This document shows, in pieces, positions 13,936 through 23,385 of a stretch of DNA of 23,571 nucleotides. Source of the DNA: UBA11612 sp963662375 (lineage in GTDB: Bacteria > Pseudomonadota > Alphaproteobacteria > Rhodospirillales > Rhodospirillaceae); contig CAXXRP010000013.1 of assembly GCA_963662375.2 (NCBI GenBank), positions 1 to 23,571 of the forward strand. Direction: 5' to 3'. How positions within the stretch are numbered: position 1 is the stretch's first letter; every line of letters starts with the position of its first letter. The translations under genes were made by a program, and so were the position numbers. The notes beneath the pieces are model-generated. The model did not search any database and was not told where the DNA came from. It saw nothing but the letters and a program-made list of their open reading frames with translations.

Positions 13936-15498
13936 TCACCGCAAAAACGCAAGTAATTGGCTACCTAGCGGTGCGGTATCGGCAGCACGGGTAGCCAGAT
14001 CAGCGTGATAGTTGTTCAAAAGGTTCGTAACCGACTGATTCATGACATCCAGAAAGGGCACCGGATAGATGCCCATCCACATGACGACGAAAACGAGCGG
14101 CGCAAAGATAACGATTTCACGCGAGTTCAGATCTAGCATCGCTTTGACATCGTCTTTGGTCAGCTCACCATAGACGACCCGGCGATAGAGGAAGAGCATA
14201 TAGGTCGCGCCCAACACAACCCCCGTGGTTGCCAAAAGCGATATCGTGGTGTTGACTTGAAACACCCCAGTAAGAACCAAAAACTCGCCGACGAAACCCG
14301 ACGTACCCGGCAAGCCGACCGCGGCCAGCATGAATACCATAAACACAAACGCGTACCTGGGCATGTTATTGACAAGTCCGCCGAACCGATCGATCTCGCG
14401 TGTATGCAAACGGTCGTAGACCACGCCAACAATGAGAAATAAGGCAGCTGATACAACGCCGTGGGAGAGCATCTGGAAAATCGCGCCCTCGACCGCCTGC
14501 TGCGTGGCAGCGAAGGTGCCGACAGTGACAAACCCCATATGGGCCACCGACGAATAGGCGATGAGCTTCTTCATATCCTGCTGAACCAAAGCGACCAACG
14601 ACGTGTAGATGATCGCGATGATCGACAGCGTATAAACGAGCGGCGTGAAATAGACGCTGGCGTCAGGAAGCATGGGCAGTGAGAACCGCAGGAAGCCATA
14701 GCCGCCCATTTTCAACAGCACGCCAGCCAAGATAACAGATCCAGCCGTGGGCGCGTCCACGTGCGCATCGGGCAACCACGTATGCACCGGCCACATGGGT
14801 ATCTTGACCGCGAAGGACGCGAACATGCCCAGCCACAGCCAGTACTGCATGTCGCGCGAGAAGTCGGCGGCCATGAGATCGGGGATGTCCGTGGTGCCCA
14901 CTTGGAAATACATGGCAAGCATAGCCACCAGCAGCAACACAGAGCCGGTCAGCGTATAGAGGAAAAATTTAAACGCGGAATAGACGCGCCGACCGCCGCC
15001 CCAAACCCCGATGATTAGGAACATCGGGATCAGCACCCCTTCGAAGAAGACATAAAACAGCACCATATCCAGAGCGCAGAACATGCCGATCATCATGGTT
15101 TCCAGCAGCAGGAATGCGGCCATATATTCCTTCACCATTTTGGTGATGGACTCCCATGAGGCGAGAACGCAGATGGGCATGAGAAAAGCGGTCAGGATCA
15201 CGAACAGCATGGAAATGCCGTCCACGCCCATGTGATAGGAGATGCGGTAACCCCGGAGCCAGTTGAACCGTTCCTCGAACTGGAAAGCCGCCGTGCCCAC
15301 CTCGAAATCAACCCAGATGAACAGCGACAGTACGAAGGTCAGCAAGGTGGTCCACAAGGCCACATAACGTGCCTGGCGTGCGACCACATCGGCATTGCCT
15401 CGGAGCAATATGATAAACGTCGCACCCACCAGCGGCAGAAACGTCGCCACGGACAAGATCGGCAAACTGGTCATAAAATTGGAAAGCGCCGTTACCAT
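13936..15498 (-). CDS. nuoM: NADH-quinone oxidoreductase subunit M
   Basis: A complex I antiporter-like subunit of 520 residues from the ATG at 15498, with about 14 transmembrane helices. The helix-5 glutamate stands in FLLLETMMIGMFCALDMV. The lysine and proline-rich segment is KIPMWPVHTWLPDAHVDAP, followed by ILAGVLLKMGGYGFLR, and QDMKKLIAYSSVAHMGFVTV marks the family. Starts at 15519 (TTG) and 15474 (ATG, giving MTSLPILSVATFLP) are alternatives, none with a clear ribosome binding site. The chosen ATG is 4 bp after the nuoL stop, suggesting coupled translation. It ends 15 bp before nuoN begins. Confidence 0.95.
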   Translation of the reverse strand: MVTALSNFMTSLPILSVATFLPLVGATFIILLRGNADVVARQARYVALWTTLLTFVLSLFIWVDFEVGTAAFQFEERFNWLRGYRISYHMGVDGISMLFVILTAFLMPICVLASWESITKMVKEYMAAFLLLETMMIGMFCALDMVLFYVFFEGVLIPMFLIIGVWGGGRRVYSAFKFFLYTLTGSVLLLVAMLAMYFQVGTTDIPDLMAADFSRDMQYWLWLGMFASFAVKIPMWPVHTWLPDAHVDAPTAGSVILAGVLLKMGGYGFLRFSLPMLPDASVYFTPLVYTLSIIAIIYTSLVALVQQDMKKLIAYSSVAHMGFVTVGTFAATQQAVEGAIFQMLSHGVVSAALFLIVGVVYDRLHTREIDRFGGLVNNMPRYAFVFMVFMLAAVGLPGTSGFVGEFLVLTGVFQVNTTISLLATTGVVLGATYMLFLYRRVVYGELTKDDVKAMLDLNSREIVIFAPLVFVVMWMGIYPVPFLDVMNQSVTNLLNNYHADLATRAADTAPLGSQLLAFLR

Positions 15499-15502
15499 TG
15501 TA

Positions 15503-17440
15503 TCAGCCCACGGCCCCAACCATGATCCACGTCACCATGGCCGCAATACCGACGATCATGGCAAAGGCATAGTGATAGAGGTACCCGCTCTGCACGGCGC
15601 TAGTGCGTTTGGCGGCACGGGCGATGGCGGCCGAAAGAGCGTCGGGGCCATAACCATCAATGAGCCACGTGTCGCCGCCCTTCCAGAACCACCGTCCGAT
15701 ACGGAACGCGTTCTTCACAAAGATGAAGTTATACAACTCATCGAAGTACCACTTGTTAAGTAGAAACTGGTACACGCCCGGGAATGTGTCGACTAACTTG
15801 CTCGGCAGCTCGGGACGGCGGATGTACATAAGATATGCAATTGCCAACCCCATCAGACTCACGAACAGCGGCAAGTATTTAATGTAGAAAGCCGGATGCG
15901 ACTCGTGCACGCGACCGATAGAGTCCTGCGAGGCAAATACGGCGATGGCATCACGCCAAAACTCCTCGCGCCCCTCGCCGACGAATACCGTGTAACCAAT
16001 CATCCCAGCGAATACGGCGCCCAGCGCCAGACCCGCCAATGGCGCCGTCATCACGTATGAGCTTTCATAGACATGATCCATGGTATGCCTGTCGGCCCGC
16101 GACTTGCCGAAAAACGTCAGGAACGTCAGGCGCCACGAGTAAAACGACGTGAGCAAAGCCGCGGCGATACCCAGGGTGAAGGCATAGTTGCCAACCCCAG
16201 TGTGAGCAGCGTGGGCCGCTTCAATGACCATGTCTTTCGAAAAATAGCCGGATAAGGGCGGAATGCCGGTCAGCGCCAAATTGCCGACCACCATCACGGC
16301 GAACGTAAAAGGGATGAGTCTCCAGATGCCACCCATCTTACGAATATCCTGCTCCTGGGACATGGCATGGATAACTGAGCCGGCCCCTAGGAACAACAGC
16401 GCCTTGAACCAGGCGTGGGTCATGAGGTGGAAAATGCCCGCCTGATACGCGGACACGCCGCAGGCGAAGAACATATAGCCCAGCTGCGAACACGTGGAAT
16501 AGGCGATAATGCGCTTGATATCGTTCTGAACGCAGGCAATCGTCGCCGCGAAAAACGCCGTGGACGCGCCGATGATCGTCACGACCGCTAACGCCATGGG
16601 CGCGTACTCAAAAAGCGGTGACATTCGTGCGACCAGAAACACCCCCGCTGTGACCATGGTCGCTGCGTGGATCAGAGCGGAAACCGGCGTCGGTCCCTCC
16701 ATAGCATCGGGAAGCCATGTGTGCAGGAACAGCTGCGCCGACTTACCCATGGCACCAACGAATAGCAACAAACAGATTATTGTCAGCGCGTGAACATGAA
16801 GGCCGAAGAAGGTGACCTCTATATCAGCGTGATTGGGCGCCGCATTGAAGATGATGTCGAAGGACACGGCATCGAACAGAAAATAGATTGCGAAAATACC
16901 CAATAGAAACCCGAAGTCACCGATGCGGTTAACGATGAAAGCCTTAATCGCCGCAGCGTTGGCCTCCGGTTTCTTGAACCAAAACCCAATAAGCAGATAA
17001 GAGAAGAGCCCAACGCCCTCCCAGCCGAAAAACAATTGAACGAGATTGTCCGCCGTCACCAACATCAGCATGGCGAAGGTAAACATCGACAGATAGGCCA
17101 TAAACCGCGGCTTGCTGTCGTCGTGGGACATGTAGCCGATGGAGTAGATGTGGATGAGCGTAGAGACCGACGTGACGGTCATAACCATAACCGCCGAAAG
17201 GGTATCGTAACGTAGTGCCCACTGGGCGTCGAATGTGCCAGACGCCAACCATGTGGCAATCACAATGGTTTGCGCGTTGCCTTGTAGCGCGACATCCATA
17301 AACGACGGAATTGATGCCAACGCAGCCAAACCGACGCCAAGGCAGGTGATGAGTTGCGACGGGCGATCACCGATCACGCGCCCAAAAAAACCTGCGATGA
17401 AAGCACCCAACAGCGGGAGGAATACGGCGATAACCAGCAC
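15503..17440 (-). CDS. nuoL: NADH-quinone oxidoreductase subunit L
   Basis: The largest antiporter-like subunit of complex I (645 residues), at the far end of the membrane arm. Visible are FFGWEGVGLFSYLLIGFWF with the helix-5 glutamate, GKSAQLFLHTWLPDAMEGPT with its lysine, ALIHAATMVTAGVFLVAR and NDIKRIIAYSTCSQLGYMFF. The C-terminal 100 residues include the long lateral helix that braces NuoM and NuoN. The start is a GTG at 17440, 3 bp after the nuoK stop, with GGGGG upstream. The length is normal for the family. Confidence 0.96.
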   Translation of the reverse strand: MLVIAVFLPLLGAFIAGFFGRVIGDRPSQLITCLGVGLAALASIPSFMDVALQGNAQTIVIATWLASGTFDAQWALRYDTLSAVMVMTVTSVSTLIHIYSIGYMSHDDSKPRFMAYLSMFTFAMLMLVTADNLVQLFFGWEGVGLFSYLLIGFWFKKPEANAAAIKAFIVNRIGDFGFLLGIFAIYFLFDAVSFDIIFNAAPNHADIEVTFFGLHVHALTIICLLLFVGAMGKSAQLFLHTWLPDAMEGPTPVSALIHAATMVTAGVFLVARMSPLFEYAPMALAVVTIIGASTAFFAATIACVQNDIKRIIAYSTCSQLGYMFFACGVSAYQAGIFHLMTHAWFKALLFLGAGSVIHAMSQEQDIRKMGGIWRLIPFTFAVMVVGNLALTGIPPLSGYFSKDMVIEAAHAAHTGVGNYAFTLGIAAALLTSFYSWRLTFLTFFGKSRADRHTMDHVYESSYVMTAPLAGLALGAVFAGMIGYTVFVGEGREEFWRDAIAVFASQDSIGRVHESHPAFYIKYLPLFVSLMGLAIAYLMYIRRPELPSKLVDTFPGVYQFLLNKWYFDELYNFIFVKNAFRIGRWFWKGGDTWLIDGYGPDALSAAIARAAKRTSAVQSGYLYHYAFAMIVGIAAMVTWIMVGAVG

Positions 17441-17443
17441 TGC

Positions 17444-17779
17444 CTACCCCCTCATCTCGTTGATATCTTCGACTTCGATCGAGTGCTTGTTGCGGTAAAA
17501 TACCACCACAATAGCTAAGCCGATGGCTGCTTCAGCCGCAGCGACGGTCAGGATAAACATGGTGAACACCTGGCCGACTAAGTCATTCAGATAAGCTGAG
17601 AACGCCACCATGTTAATATTCACAGCGAGCAACATCAGTTCAATGGACATCATGATAACGATCAGGTTTTTCCTATTCAGGAAAATTCCAAAAATCCCGA
17701 GCGTGAATAGGATGGCGCCTACGGTCAGATAGTGGGCCAACCCCACAGCCAATACACCGCTCTCGGCCGTGCCCATCAT
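17444..17779 (-). CDS. nuoK: NADH-quinone oxidoreductase subunit K
   Basis: A small complex I membrane subunit of 111 residues with three transmembrane helices. The two conserved membrane glutamates of the proton path are present, in IMMSIELMLLAVN (helix 2) and VAAAEAAIGLAIVV (helix 3). The first ATG at 17779 overlaps the nuoJ stop as ATGA, the usual translational coupling. A second ATG follows at 17776. Confidence 0.96.
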   Translation of the reverse strand: MMGTAESGVLAVGLAHYLTVGAILFTLGIFGIFLNRKNLIVIMMSIELMLLAVNINMVAFSAYLNDLVGQVFTMFILTVAAAEAAIGLAIVVVFYRNKHSIEVEDINEMRG

Positions 17780-18393
17780 GACAGCCCCTTTCCAGTCGGA
17801 ACCTGGACGAGGGTAACGCTGTTCTTTGGGCTTCTCTTCACCTGTTCAGAAATTTTTTGCTTACGTACACCAGGCCGGCGCCTCAACGTCAAGACTATGC
17901 TTCCGATCATCGCTACCAATAAGACAAGGCCGGACGCTTGGAACAAATAGGCATAGTCGGTGTATAAAATCGAACCCAAAGCCTCAGTATTGCTTACGGC
18001 GGAAATATCCGGCGTTGGCGCGAGCCGCAAAGATTCAGCGCCAGGCGCCATAACCCAACCGCTGAAGACTACAGCTAATTCCGCAAGTAAAATAAGACCG
18101 ACCAGCAAGCCGACAGGCAGGTACTTCAAAAATCCTTCCCGCAACACCGTAATATTGATGTCCAGCATCATCACCACGAACAGAAACAGCACCGCGACGG
18201 CACCCACATACACAACCACTAAAATCATGGCGACGAATTCGGCGCCTAAGAGAACAAAAAGACCCGCCGCATTGAAGAACGTCAGGATCAACCACAACAC
18301 CGAATGCACGGGGTTGCGCTGAAAGATGACGGTCAGCGCGCTGACAACCGCGATAATGGCGAACAGATAAAAGCTGAGCGACGCAACGATCAT
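17776..18393 (-). CDS. nuoJ: NADH-quinone oxidoreductase subunit J
   Basis: A complex I membrane subunit of 205 residues with five hydrophobic segments. Helix 3 carries the conserved VVVYVGAVAVLFLFVVMML with the bulge linked to quinone-reaction coupling. The last 35 residues (from about RRRPGVRKQ) form a basic hydrophilic tail, as in other alphaproteobacteria. The start ATG at 18393 has GGGAGAGGGG before it. It is separated from nuoI by a 100-bp gap, the widest inside the nuo cluster, in which I see no gene or clear signal. Confidence 0.95.
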   Translation of the reverse strand: MIVASLSFYLFAIIAVVSALTVIFQRNPVHSVLWLILTFFNAAGLFVLLGAEFVAMILVVVYVGAVAVLFLFVVMMLDINITVLREGFLKYLPVGLLVGLILLAELAVVFSGWVMAPGAESLRLAPTPDISAVSNTEALGSILYTDYAYLFQASGLVLLVAMIGSIVLTLRRRPGVRKQKISEQVKRSPKNSVTLVQVPTGKGLS

Positions 18394-18493
18394 GCCCCTC
18401 TCCCACGGCTATGGCTAACGTATAGCTCGTTTGGCACCCCAGCCGCTTCCCTCTAGTTCTTTAATAAGAGTGCAGAAATTCCATGTTTCATCG

Positions 18494-18982
18494 TTAACGA
18501 TACGGCGCACTCAGCTCCAGTCGTTTGGCGAGTTCGCTCTCCCAACGGTCACCGTTTTCTAGCAATTTATCTTTGTTGTAGAGCAACTCATCGTGCGTTT
18601 CCGTGGCATACTCGAAGTTCGGTCCTTCGACGATAGCGTCCACTGGGCACGCTTCCTCGCAGTAGCCGCAGTAAATGCACTTAGTCATGTCGATATCGAA
18701 GCGCGTCGTTCGGCGGCTACCGTCAGCTCGGGCTTCCGCCTCTATGGTTATCGCCTGCGCCGGGCAAATGGCTTCACACAACTTGCAAGCGATGCAGCGT
18801 TCTTCGCCATTCGGGTAGCGGCGTAACGCGAGCTCGCCGCGAAAACGTGGTGAAATAGGTCCTTTTTCCCACGGATAATTGATCGTGACCTTAGGACGGA
18901 ATAGGTACCGCAAAGTCAGCAACATGCCCGAGGCAAGTTCCCAAAGCAGGGCTGCTCGAACGGTGCGATCAAGGAATGCCAT
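18494..18982 (-). CDS. nuoI: NADH-quinone oxidoreductase subunit I
   Basis: A 162-residue peripheral subunit holding two 4Fe-4S clusters (N6a and N6b) that pass electrons towards the quinone. The cluster motifs are CIACKLCEAICP (Cys63/66/69/73) and CIYCGYCEEACP (Cys102/105/108/112). The N-terminal amphipathic part contacts NuoH. The start ATG at 18982 has a strong GGAGGGG ribosome binding site, and the nuoH stop is 12 bp upstream. Confidence 0.97.
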   Translation of the reverse strand: MAFLDRTVRAALLWELASGMLLTLRYLFRPKVTINYPWEKGPISPRFRGELALRRYPNGEERCIACKLCEAICPAQAITIEAEARADGSRRTTRFDIDMTKCIYCGYCEEACPVDAIVEGPNFEYATETHDELLYNKDKLLENGDRWESELAKRLELSAPYR

Positions 18983-18994
18983 TTAAACCCCTCC

Positions 18995-20005
18995 TTACTC
19001 TACCAGCCTGCCGGTGTAGACCAAGTAGCCGGCCGTGAGTACCAGCCAAACCAGCGACAATGGCAGGAAGACTTTCCAACCAAGGCGCATCAACTGGTCA
19101 TAGCGGTAACGTGGAAAAGTGGCGCGCACCCAGATGAACACGAACAGGCAAAATGCCACTTTGAGCATAAACCACCCGAAACCCGGCACCCACGTGAACG
19201 GCACCATCTCAAGAGGCGGCAACCATCCACCCAAAAACAGAACCGTGACTACGGCGGACATCATGATCATGTTCATGTATTCGCCGAGGAAAAACAGGGC
19301 GAATGACATAGACGAGTATTCGGTCATGAAGCCGGCGACCAATTCGGATTCAGCTTCTGGAAGGTCAAACGGATGCCGGTTCGTTTCCGCAAGAACCGAT
19401 ATAAAAAACACGATGAACATGGGAAAATGCGGGATGAAAAACCACATGCCTTGCTGCGCAAGTACAACCTCGGACAAATTCAGGGAACCTGCTGTTAGCA
19501 GCACCGAAATCATAACGAAGCCAATGGAAACCTCGTAGGACACCATCTGTGCCGCCGAACGCATCGCGCCAAGAAACGCGTAGCGGCTATTTGAGGCCCA
19601 ACCCGCCATGACGACGCCGTAAACACCCAACGACGAAATGGCGAACAGATAGAGTACGCCTACGTTCAAATTGGAAATCATCCATCCATCACTCACCGGG
19701 ATAACCGCCCACGCCATAAGCGCCAAGGTGAACGTCACCATAGGAGCCAGGAAGAAGACCACGGGGCTCGAACCCGTCGGAACAACAGTTTCCTTGAAGA
19801 GCAGCTTGACGGCATCGGCAAAGGGTTGAAGCAGGCCGAACGGCCCGACGACGTTCGGCCCTTTACGGAGCTGCATAGCACCGATGATGCGCCGCTCCGC
19901 GTAGGTCAGGTACGCCATAGCCAACATTACCGGCACGGCAAAAAGGAAAATTTTTCCGACGATCCACGCAAGGGGAACTAGGTAGTCGTTTGCAAACTCA
20001 GCCAT
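18995..20005 (-). CDS. nuoH: NADH-quinone oxidoreductase subunit H
   Basis: A 336-residue membrane subunit that forms most of the quinone chamber where the two arms of complex I meet. Visible signatures are YAERRIIGAMQLRKGPNVVG, PFGLLQPFADAVKLLFKE and the acidic loop RHPFDLPEAESELVAGF, then TEYSSMSFALFFLGEY. Eight transmembrane helices are apparent. The ATG at 20005 (MAEFANDYL) overlaps the nuoG stop by eight bases (ATGGCTGA). A longer frame upstream runs inside nuoG and is not used. Confidence 0.97.
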   Translation of the reverse strand: MAEFANDYLVPLAWIVGKIFLFAVPVMLAMAYLTYAERRIIGAMQLRKGPNVVGPFGLLQPFADAVKLLFKETVVPTGSSPVVFFLAPMVTFTLALMAWAVIPVSDGWMISNLNVGVLYLFAISSLGVYGVVMAGWASNSRYAFLGAMRSAAQMVSYEVSIGFVMISVLLTAGSLNLSEVVLAQQGMWFFIPHFPMFIVFFISVLAETNRHPFDLPEAESELVAGFMTEYSSMSFALFFLGEYMNMIMMSAVVTVLFLGGWLPPLEMVPFTWVPGFGWFMLKVAFCLFVFIWVRATFPRYRYDQLMRLGWKVFLPLSLVWLVLTAGYLVYTGRLVE

Positions 20006-22061
20006 GGGTCCCCGTTTTCTTCGCCTCACCAGTGACGAATTCTTCCGTGCAACGCGCCATCGTCTGAGACGCGCGGCTGATGGGATCGGTCATGTAGTAA
20101 TTTTTCACCGGATAATCGAAACCCGCGGCATCAATTGGACCCGCGGTGCCGAAGCTTTTCCATTCAGCAGCCTGCACATTGTTAGTCGAGGTAAACATGG
20201 AGTTCGTCTCAGAGAGGCGCTTACGCACCTGAGCAAAATTATCGTAGGGTAGCGTCTTGCCCAGAACTTCGGACAATGCGCGGATAATCGCCCAATCCTC
20301 TCGGGCGGCGCCGGGCGGAAAGGTTGCACGATATGCATGTTGCGGCCGACCTTCGGTGTTGACGTAGGTGCCGTCTTTTTCAGTGTACGCGGCTCCGGGT
20401 AATATCACGTCCGCGCGGTGCGCGCCCCGGTCGCCATGATGTCCCTGGTAAATTACAAAAGTGCGGCCCAAGTTCTTGGTGTCGATTTCATCCGCACCAT
20501 GAAGGTAAAGTACTTCGATCTCGCCTTTGCGTGCACCCTCAAGAATAGCGCGCGCTCCCTTACCGCTCGAATCCGGAACAAAACCCAGTTCGAGCCCGCC
20601 AACACGCGCCCCTGCAGTGTGCAAAACGTTAAAACCGTTCCAGCCATCCCTAATGAGACCGCAGCTGTCCGCGACCTGCCGGGCTGCGGCCAGAATTGCC
20701 GCTCCATCAGGCCTGGTCAGCGCGCCCATTCCCAAGATGAGCATTGGCATTTTGGCATTTTTTAGAGCCGTAGCCACTGGATGACTACCGTCAGCGATCT
20801 TGGTCAGCGCATCAGATGTATCGTCGAGGTGATCGTATTTGTATGTCAAATCGGCCTGCTCACCGATGAGATAGATAGGGAAACCTCCCTGAAGATAGCG
20901 TTTGCGGATTCGCGCATTGAGAACTGGTGCTTCTTTTCGCGGATTTGATCCGATTATGAGAAGTGCGTCCGACTTCTCGATTCCAGAGATTGTAGAATTA
21001 AACAGATATGACGCTCGAACCGAAGGGTCGAGCGCCGCCCCATCTTGTCTGCAATCCAAGTTCGGTGAACCTAGCGCACTCATGAGATCTTTGAGAGCCA
21101 ACATGGATTCACAATCGACTGTATCGCCCGCTATGGCAGCTATCTTGCCGCCCGATAGGCCGTTCATTTTCGCCGCAATCGCCTCAAAGGCTTCTTGCCA
21201 ACTCGCGGGACGAAGTTTGCCTTGGCGACGCACATATGGCCGATCAAGACGTTGGTACCTAAGGCCATCACAGGCCAGCCTGCTCTTATCCCCCAGCCAT
21301 TCCTCGTTCACGTCCTCGTTTATACGCGGCAATACGCGCATTACTTCCCGACCGCGCACATCCACGCGAATGTTGCTGCCGACAGCGTCCAAAACGTCGA
21401 TAGATTCTGTTTTGCGCAATTCCCAAGACCGCGCCGCAAATTCGTATGGCTTGCTTGTCAGGGCGCCGACAGGACAAAGGTCCACGACACAGCCGGACAA
21501 CTCAGAGTCCAGCGCTTTTTCAAGATAGGTCGTGATTTCCATGTCCTCGCCGCGCCCCGTGGCCCCCATCTCAGGTACGCCCGCAATTTCCGTCGCAAAG
21601 CGAATACAGCGAGTACAGTGGATACAGCGGGTCATAATGGTGGAAACCACCGGACCCATGTATTTGTCCCTCACGGCCCGTTTGTTTTCGGCGAACCGGC
21701 CGCGGTCGAAGCCATAGGCCATCGCCTGATCCTGCAGGTCACACTCGCCGGCCTGGTCGCAAATCGGACAGTCTAGGGGATGGTTGATGAGCAAGAATTC
21801 CATCACTCCTGCTCTCGACTTGAACGCCTTATCTGACTTGGTGTGCACCACCATCCCGTCGCCGGCAGGCATCATGCACGAAGCAATCGGCTTTGGCGAT
21901 TTCTCCACCTCCACGAGGCACATGCGGCAGTTACCCGCGATGGATAAGCGGTCGTGGTAGCAGAAAACGGGAATCTCCACACCAGCCAGCTCCGCCGCCT
22001 GTAGGATTGTGGTCCCCGGCGGAACGTCGATTTCCATGCCGTCGATGGTCAGTTTTGGCAT
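19998..22061 (-). CDS. nuoG: NADH-quinone oxidoreductase subunit G
   Basis: A 687-residue subunit of the hydrophilic arm. The N-terminus carries the 2Fe-2S cluster N1b (Cys34, Cys45, Cys48, Cys62). N5 follows, with its histidine ligand in HPLDCPICDQAGECDLQ (His94, Cys98, Cys101, Cys107). N4 is in CIHCTRCIRF, completed by CPVGAL (Cys146/149/152/196). The rest is a molybdopterin-oxidoreductase-like domain without a cofactor. I do not see the extra N7 cysteine set found in some bacteria, so it is of the mitochondrial type. The start ATG at 22061 has GGGGAAG upstream and lies 20 bp after nuoF. Confidence 0.96.
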   Translation of the reverse strand: MPKLTIDGMEIDVPPGTTILQAAELAGVEIPVFCYHDRLSIAGNCRMCLVEVEKSPKPIASCMMPAGDGMVVHTKSDKAFKSRAGVMEFLLINHPLDCPICDQAGECDLQDQAMAYGFDRGRFAENKRAVRDKYMGPVVSTIMTRCIHCTRCIRFATEIAGVPEMGATGRGEDMEITTYLEKALDSELSGCVVDLCPVGALTSKPYEFAARSWELRKTESIDVLDAVGSNIRVDVRGREVMRVLPRINEDVNEEWLGDKSRLACDGLRYQRLDRPYVRRQGKLRPASWQEAFEAIAAKMNGLSGGKIAAIAGDTVDCESMLALKDLMSALGSPNLDCRQDGAALDPSVRASYLFNSTISGIEKSDALLIIGSNPRKEAPVLNARIRKRYLQGGFPIYLIGEQADLTYKYDHLDDTSDALTKIADGSHPVATALKNAKMPMLILGMGALTRPDGAAILAAARQVADSCGLIRDGWNGFNVLHTAGARVGGLELGFVPDSSGKGARAILEGARKGEIEVLYLHGADEIDTKNLGRTFVIYQGHHGDRGAHRADVILPGAAYTEKDGTYVNTEGRPQHAYRATFPPGAAREDWAIIRALSEVLGKTLPYDNFAQVRKRLSETNSMFTSTNNVQAAEWKSFGTAGPIDAAGFDYPVKNYYMTDPISRASQTMARCTEEFVTGEAKKTGTHG

Positions 22062-22081
22062 GCTACTTCCCCTGCCCGCCC

Positions 22082-23374
22082 TCAGGCCGCTTTCTCGCCG
22101 ATTTTGGCGTCGCGGTACTCGCGAATACGGCGCTCAAGCTCCGGTTTAAAGTGACGAATAAGACCTTGCACCGGCCATGCCGCGGCATCGCCCAGCGCAC
22201 ATATGGTGTGCCCCTCTATCTGATAGGTTACCTGCTCGAGAGTATCTATTTCCTGTAGTGTCGCGTCGCCCTTAACCATGCGTTTCATGACGCGCGCGAG
22301 CCACCCCGTCCCTTCACGGCACGGCGTACACTGGCCGCAACTTTCATGTTTATAAAAGACCGACAACCGGGCAATGCAGGACACCACGTCGGCTGATTTA
22401 TCCATCACCATAATTGCGGCCGTGCCGAGTTGTGATTTCACGTCATCCAATGAATCGAAATCCATTAGAACGGAATCGCAAATCGATTTCGGGATCAGCG
22501 GCACCGAAGCGCCGCCAGGAATAATAGCTTGCAGATTATCCCATCCGCCGCGAACACCGCCAGCGTGCTGCTCAATTAGCTCGCGCAGAGGAATTCCCAT
22601 CGTCTCCTCGACATTGCACGGCTTATTCACGTTCCCCGAAATACAAAAAACCTTGGTGCCGGTGTTGTTGGGTCGGCCAATCCCGGCGAACCAACTTGCG
22701 CCACGGCGCAGAATTGTCGGCGCGACCGCGATACTTTCAACGTTATTCACCGTTGTCGGGCACCCGTACAAGCCAACTGCTGCTGGAAACGGCGGCTTGA
22801 GACGCGGCTGTCCTTTATTGCCTTCTAAACTTTCGATTAGCGCGGTTTCCTCGCCGCATATATAGGCGCCGGCGCCGCGATGCAGGTACAAGTCAAAATC
22901 CCAACCCGAACCACAAGAATTTTTACCGATAAGCCCAGTTTCATAGGCTTCGTCGATGGCCACCTGAAGGTTGGATGCCTCGTTGTAAAACTCACCGCGA
23001 ATGTAGATGTAACAGGCATGTGCGCGCATCGCGAAGCTGGCAATTAAGCAGCCCTCCACCAGTTTATGCGGATCAAAGCGCATCATATCCCGGTCTTTAC
23101 AGGTACCCGGTTCGCCCTCATCGGCATTGACGACAAGATAGTGGGGCCGGTCGCCCTCGGTCTTCGGCATAAAGGACCATTTAAGGCCCGTCGGAAAACC
23201 CGCGCCACCACGGCCACGCAAACCAGACCGTTTCATTTCATCGACGATCCAATCGGGACCCATCTCCATCAATTCTTTGGTGCCGTCCCAATCACCGCGC
23301 GCGCGCGCGCCCTTCAGGCGCCAATCGTGGCGCCCATAGAGATTTGTGAAGATGCGATCACCATCTGCGAGCAT
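22082..23374 (-). CDS. nuoF: NADH-quinone oxidoreductase subunit F
   Basis: The 430-residue subunit that oxidises NADH. The glycine-rich NADH/FMN loop is GLRGRGGAGFPTGLKW at residues 51-66. The FMN region has VVNADEGEPGTCKDR and GAGAYICGEETALIESLEG. The C-terminal 4Fe-4S cluster N3 is bound by SCGQCTPCREGTGW and the later HTICALGDAAAWPVQ. The ATG at 23374 lies 11 bp after the nuoE stop. Length and motifs are complete. Confidence 0.97.
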   Translation of the reverse strand: MLADGDRIFTNLYGRHDWRLKGARARGDWDGTKELMEMGPDWIVDEMKRSGLRGRGGAGFPTGLKWSFMPKTEGDRPHYLVVNADEGEPGTCKDRDMMRFDPHKLVEGCLIASFAMRAHACYIYIRGEFYNEASNLQVAIDEAYETGLIGKNSCGSGWDFDLYLHRGAGAYICGEETALIESLEGNKGQPRLKPPFPAAVGLYGCPTTVNNVESIAVAPTILRRGASWFAGIGRPNNTGTKVFCISGNVNKPCNVEETMGIPLRELIEQHAGGVRGGWDNLQAIIPGGASVPLIPKSICDSVLMDFDSLDDVKSQLGTAAIMVMDKSADVVSCIARLSVFYKHESCGQCTPCREGTGWLARVMKRMVKGDATLQEIDTLEQVTYQIEGHTICALGDAAAWPVQGLIRHFKPELERRIREYRDAKIGEKAA

Positions 23375-23385
23375 TTCGTCGGCCT

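Noticed and set aside
18394..18493. Hidden small gene or regulator in the 100-bp gap between nuoI and nuoJ
   Set aside because: I see only short frames without ribosome binding sites and no clear hairpin. It looks like a plain spacer.
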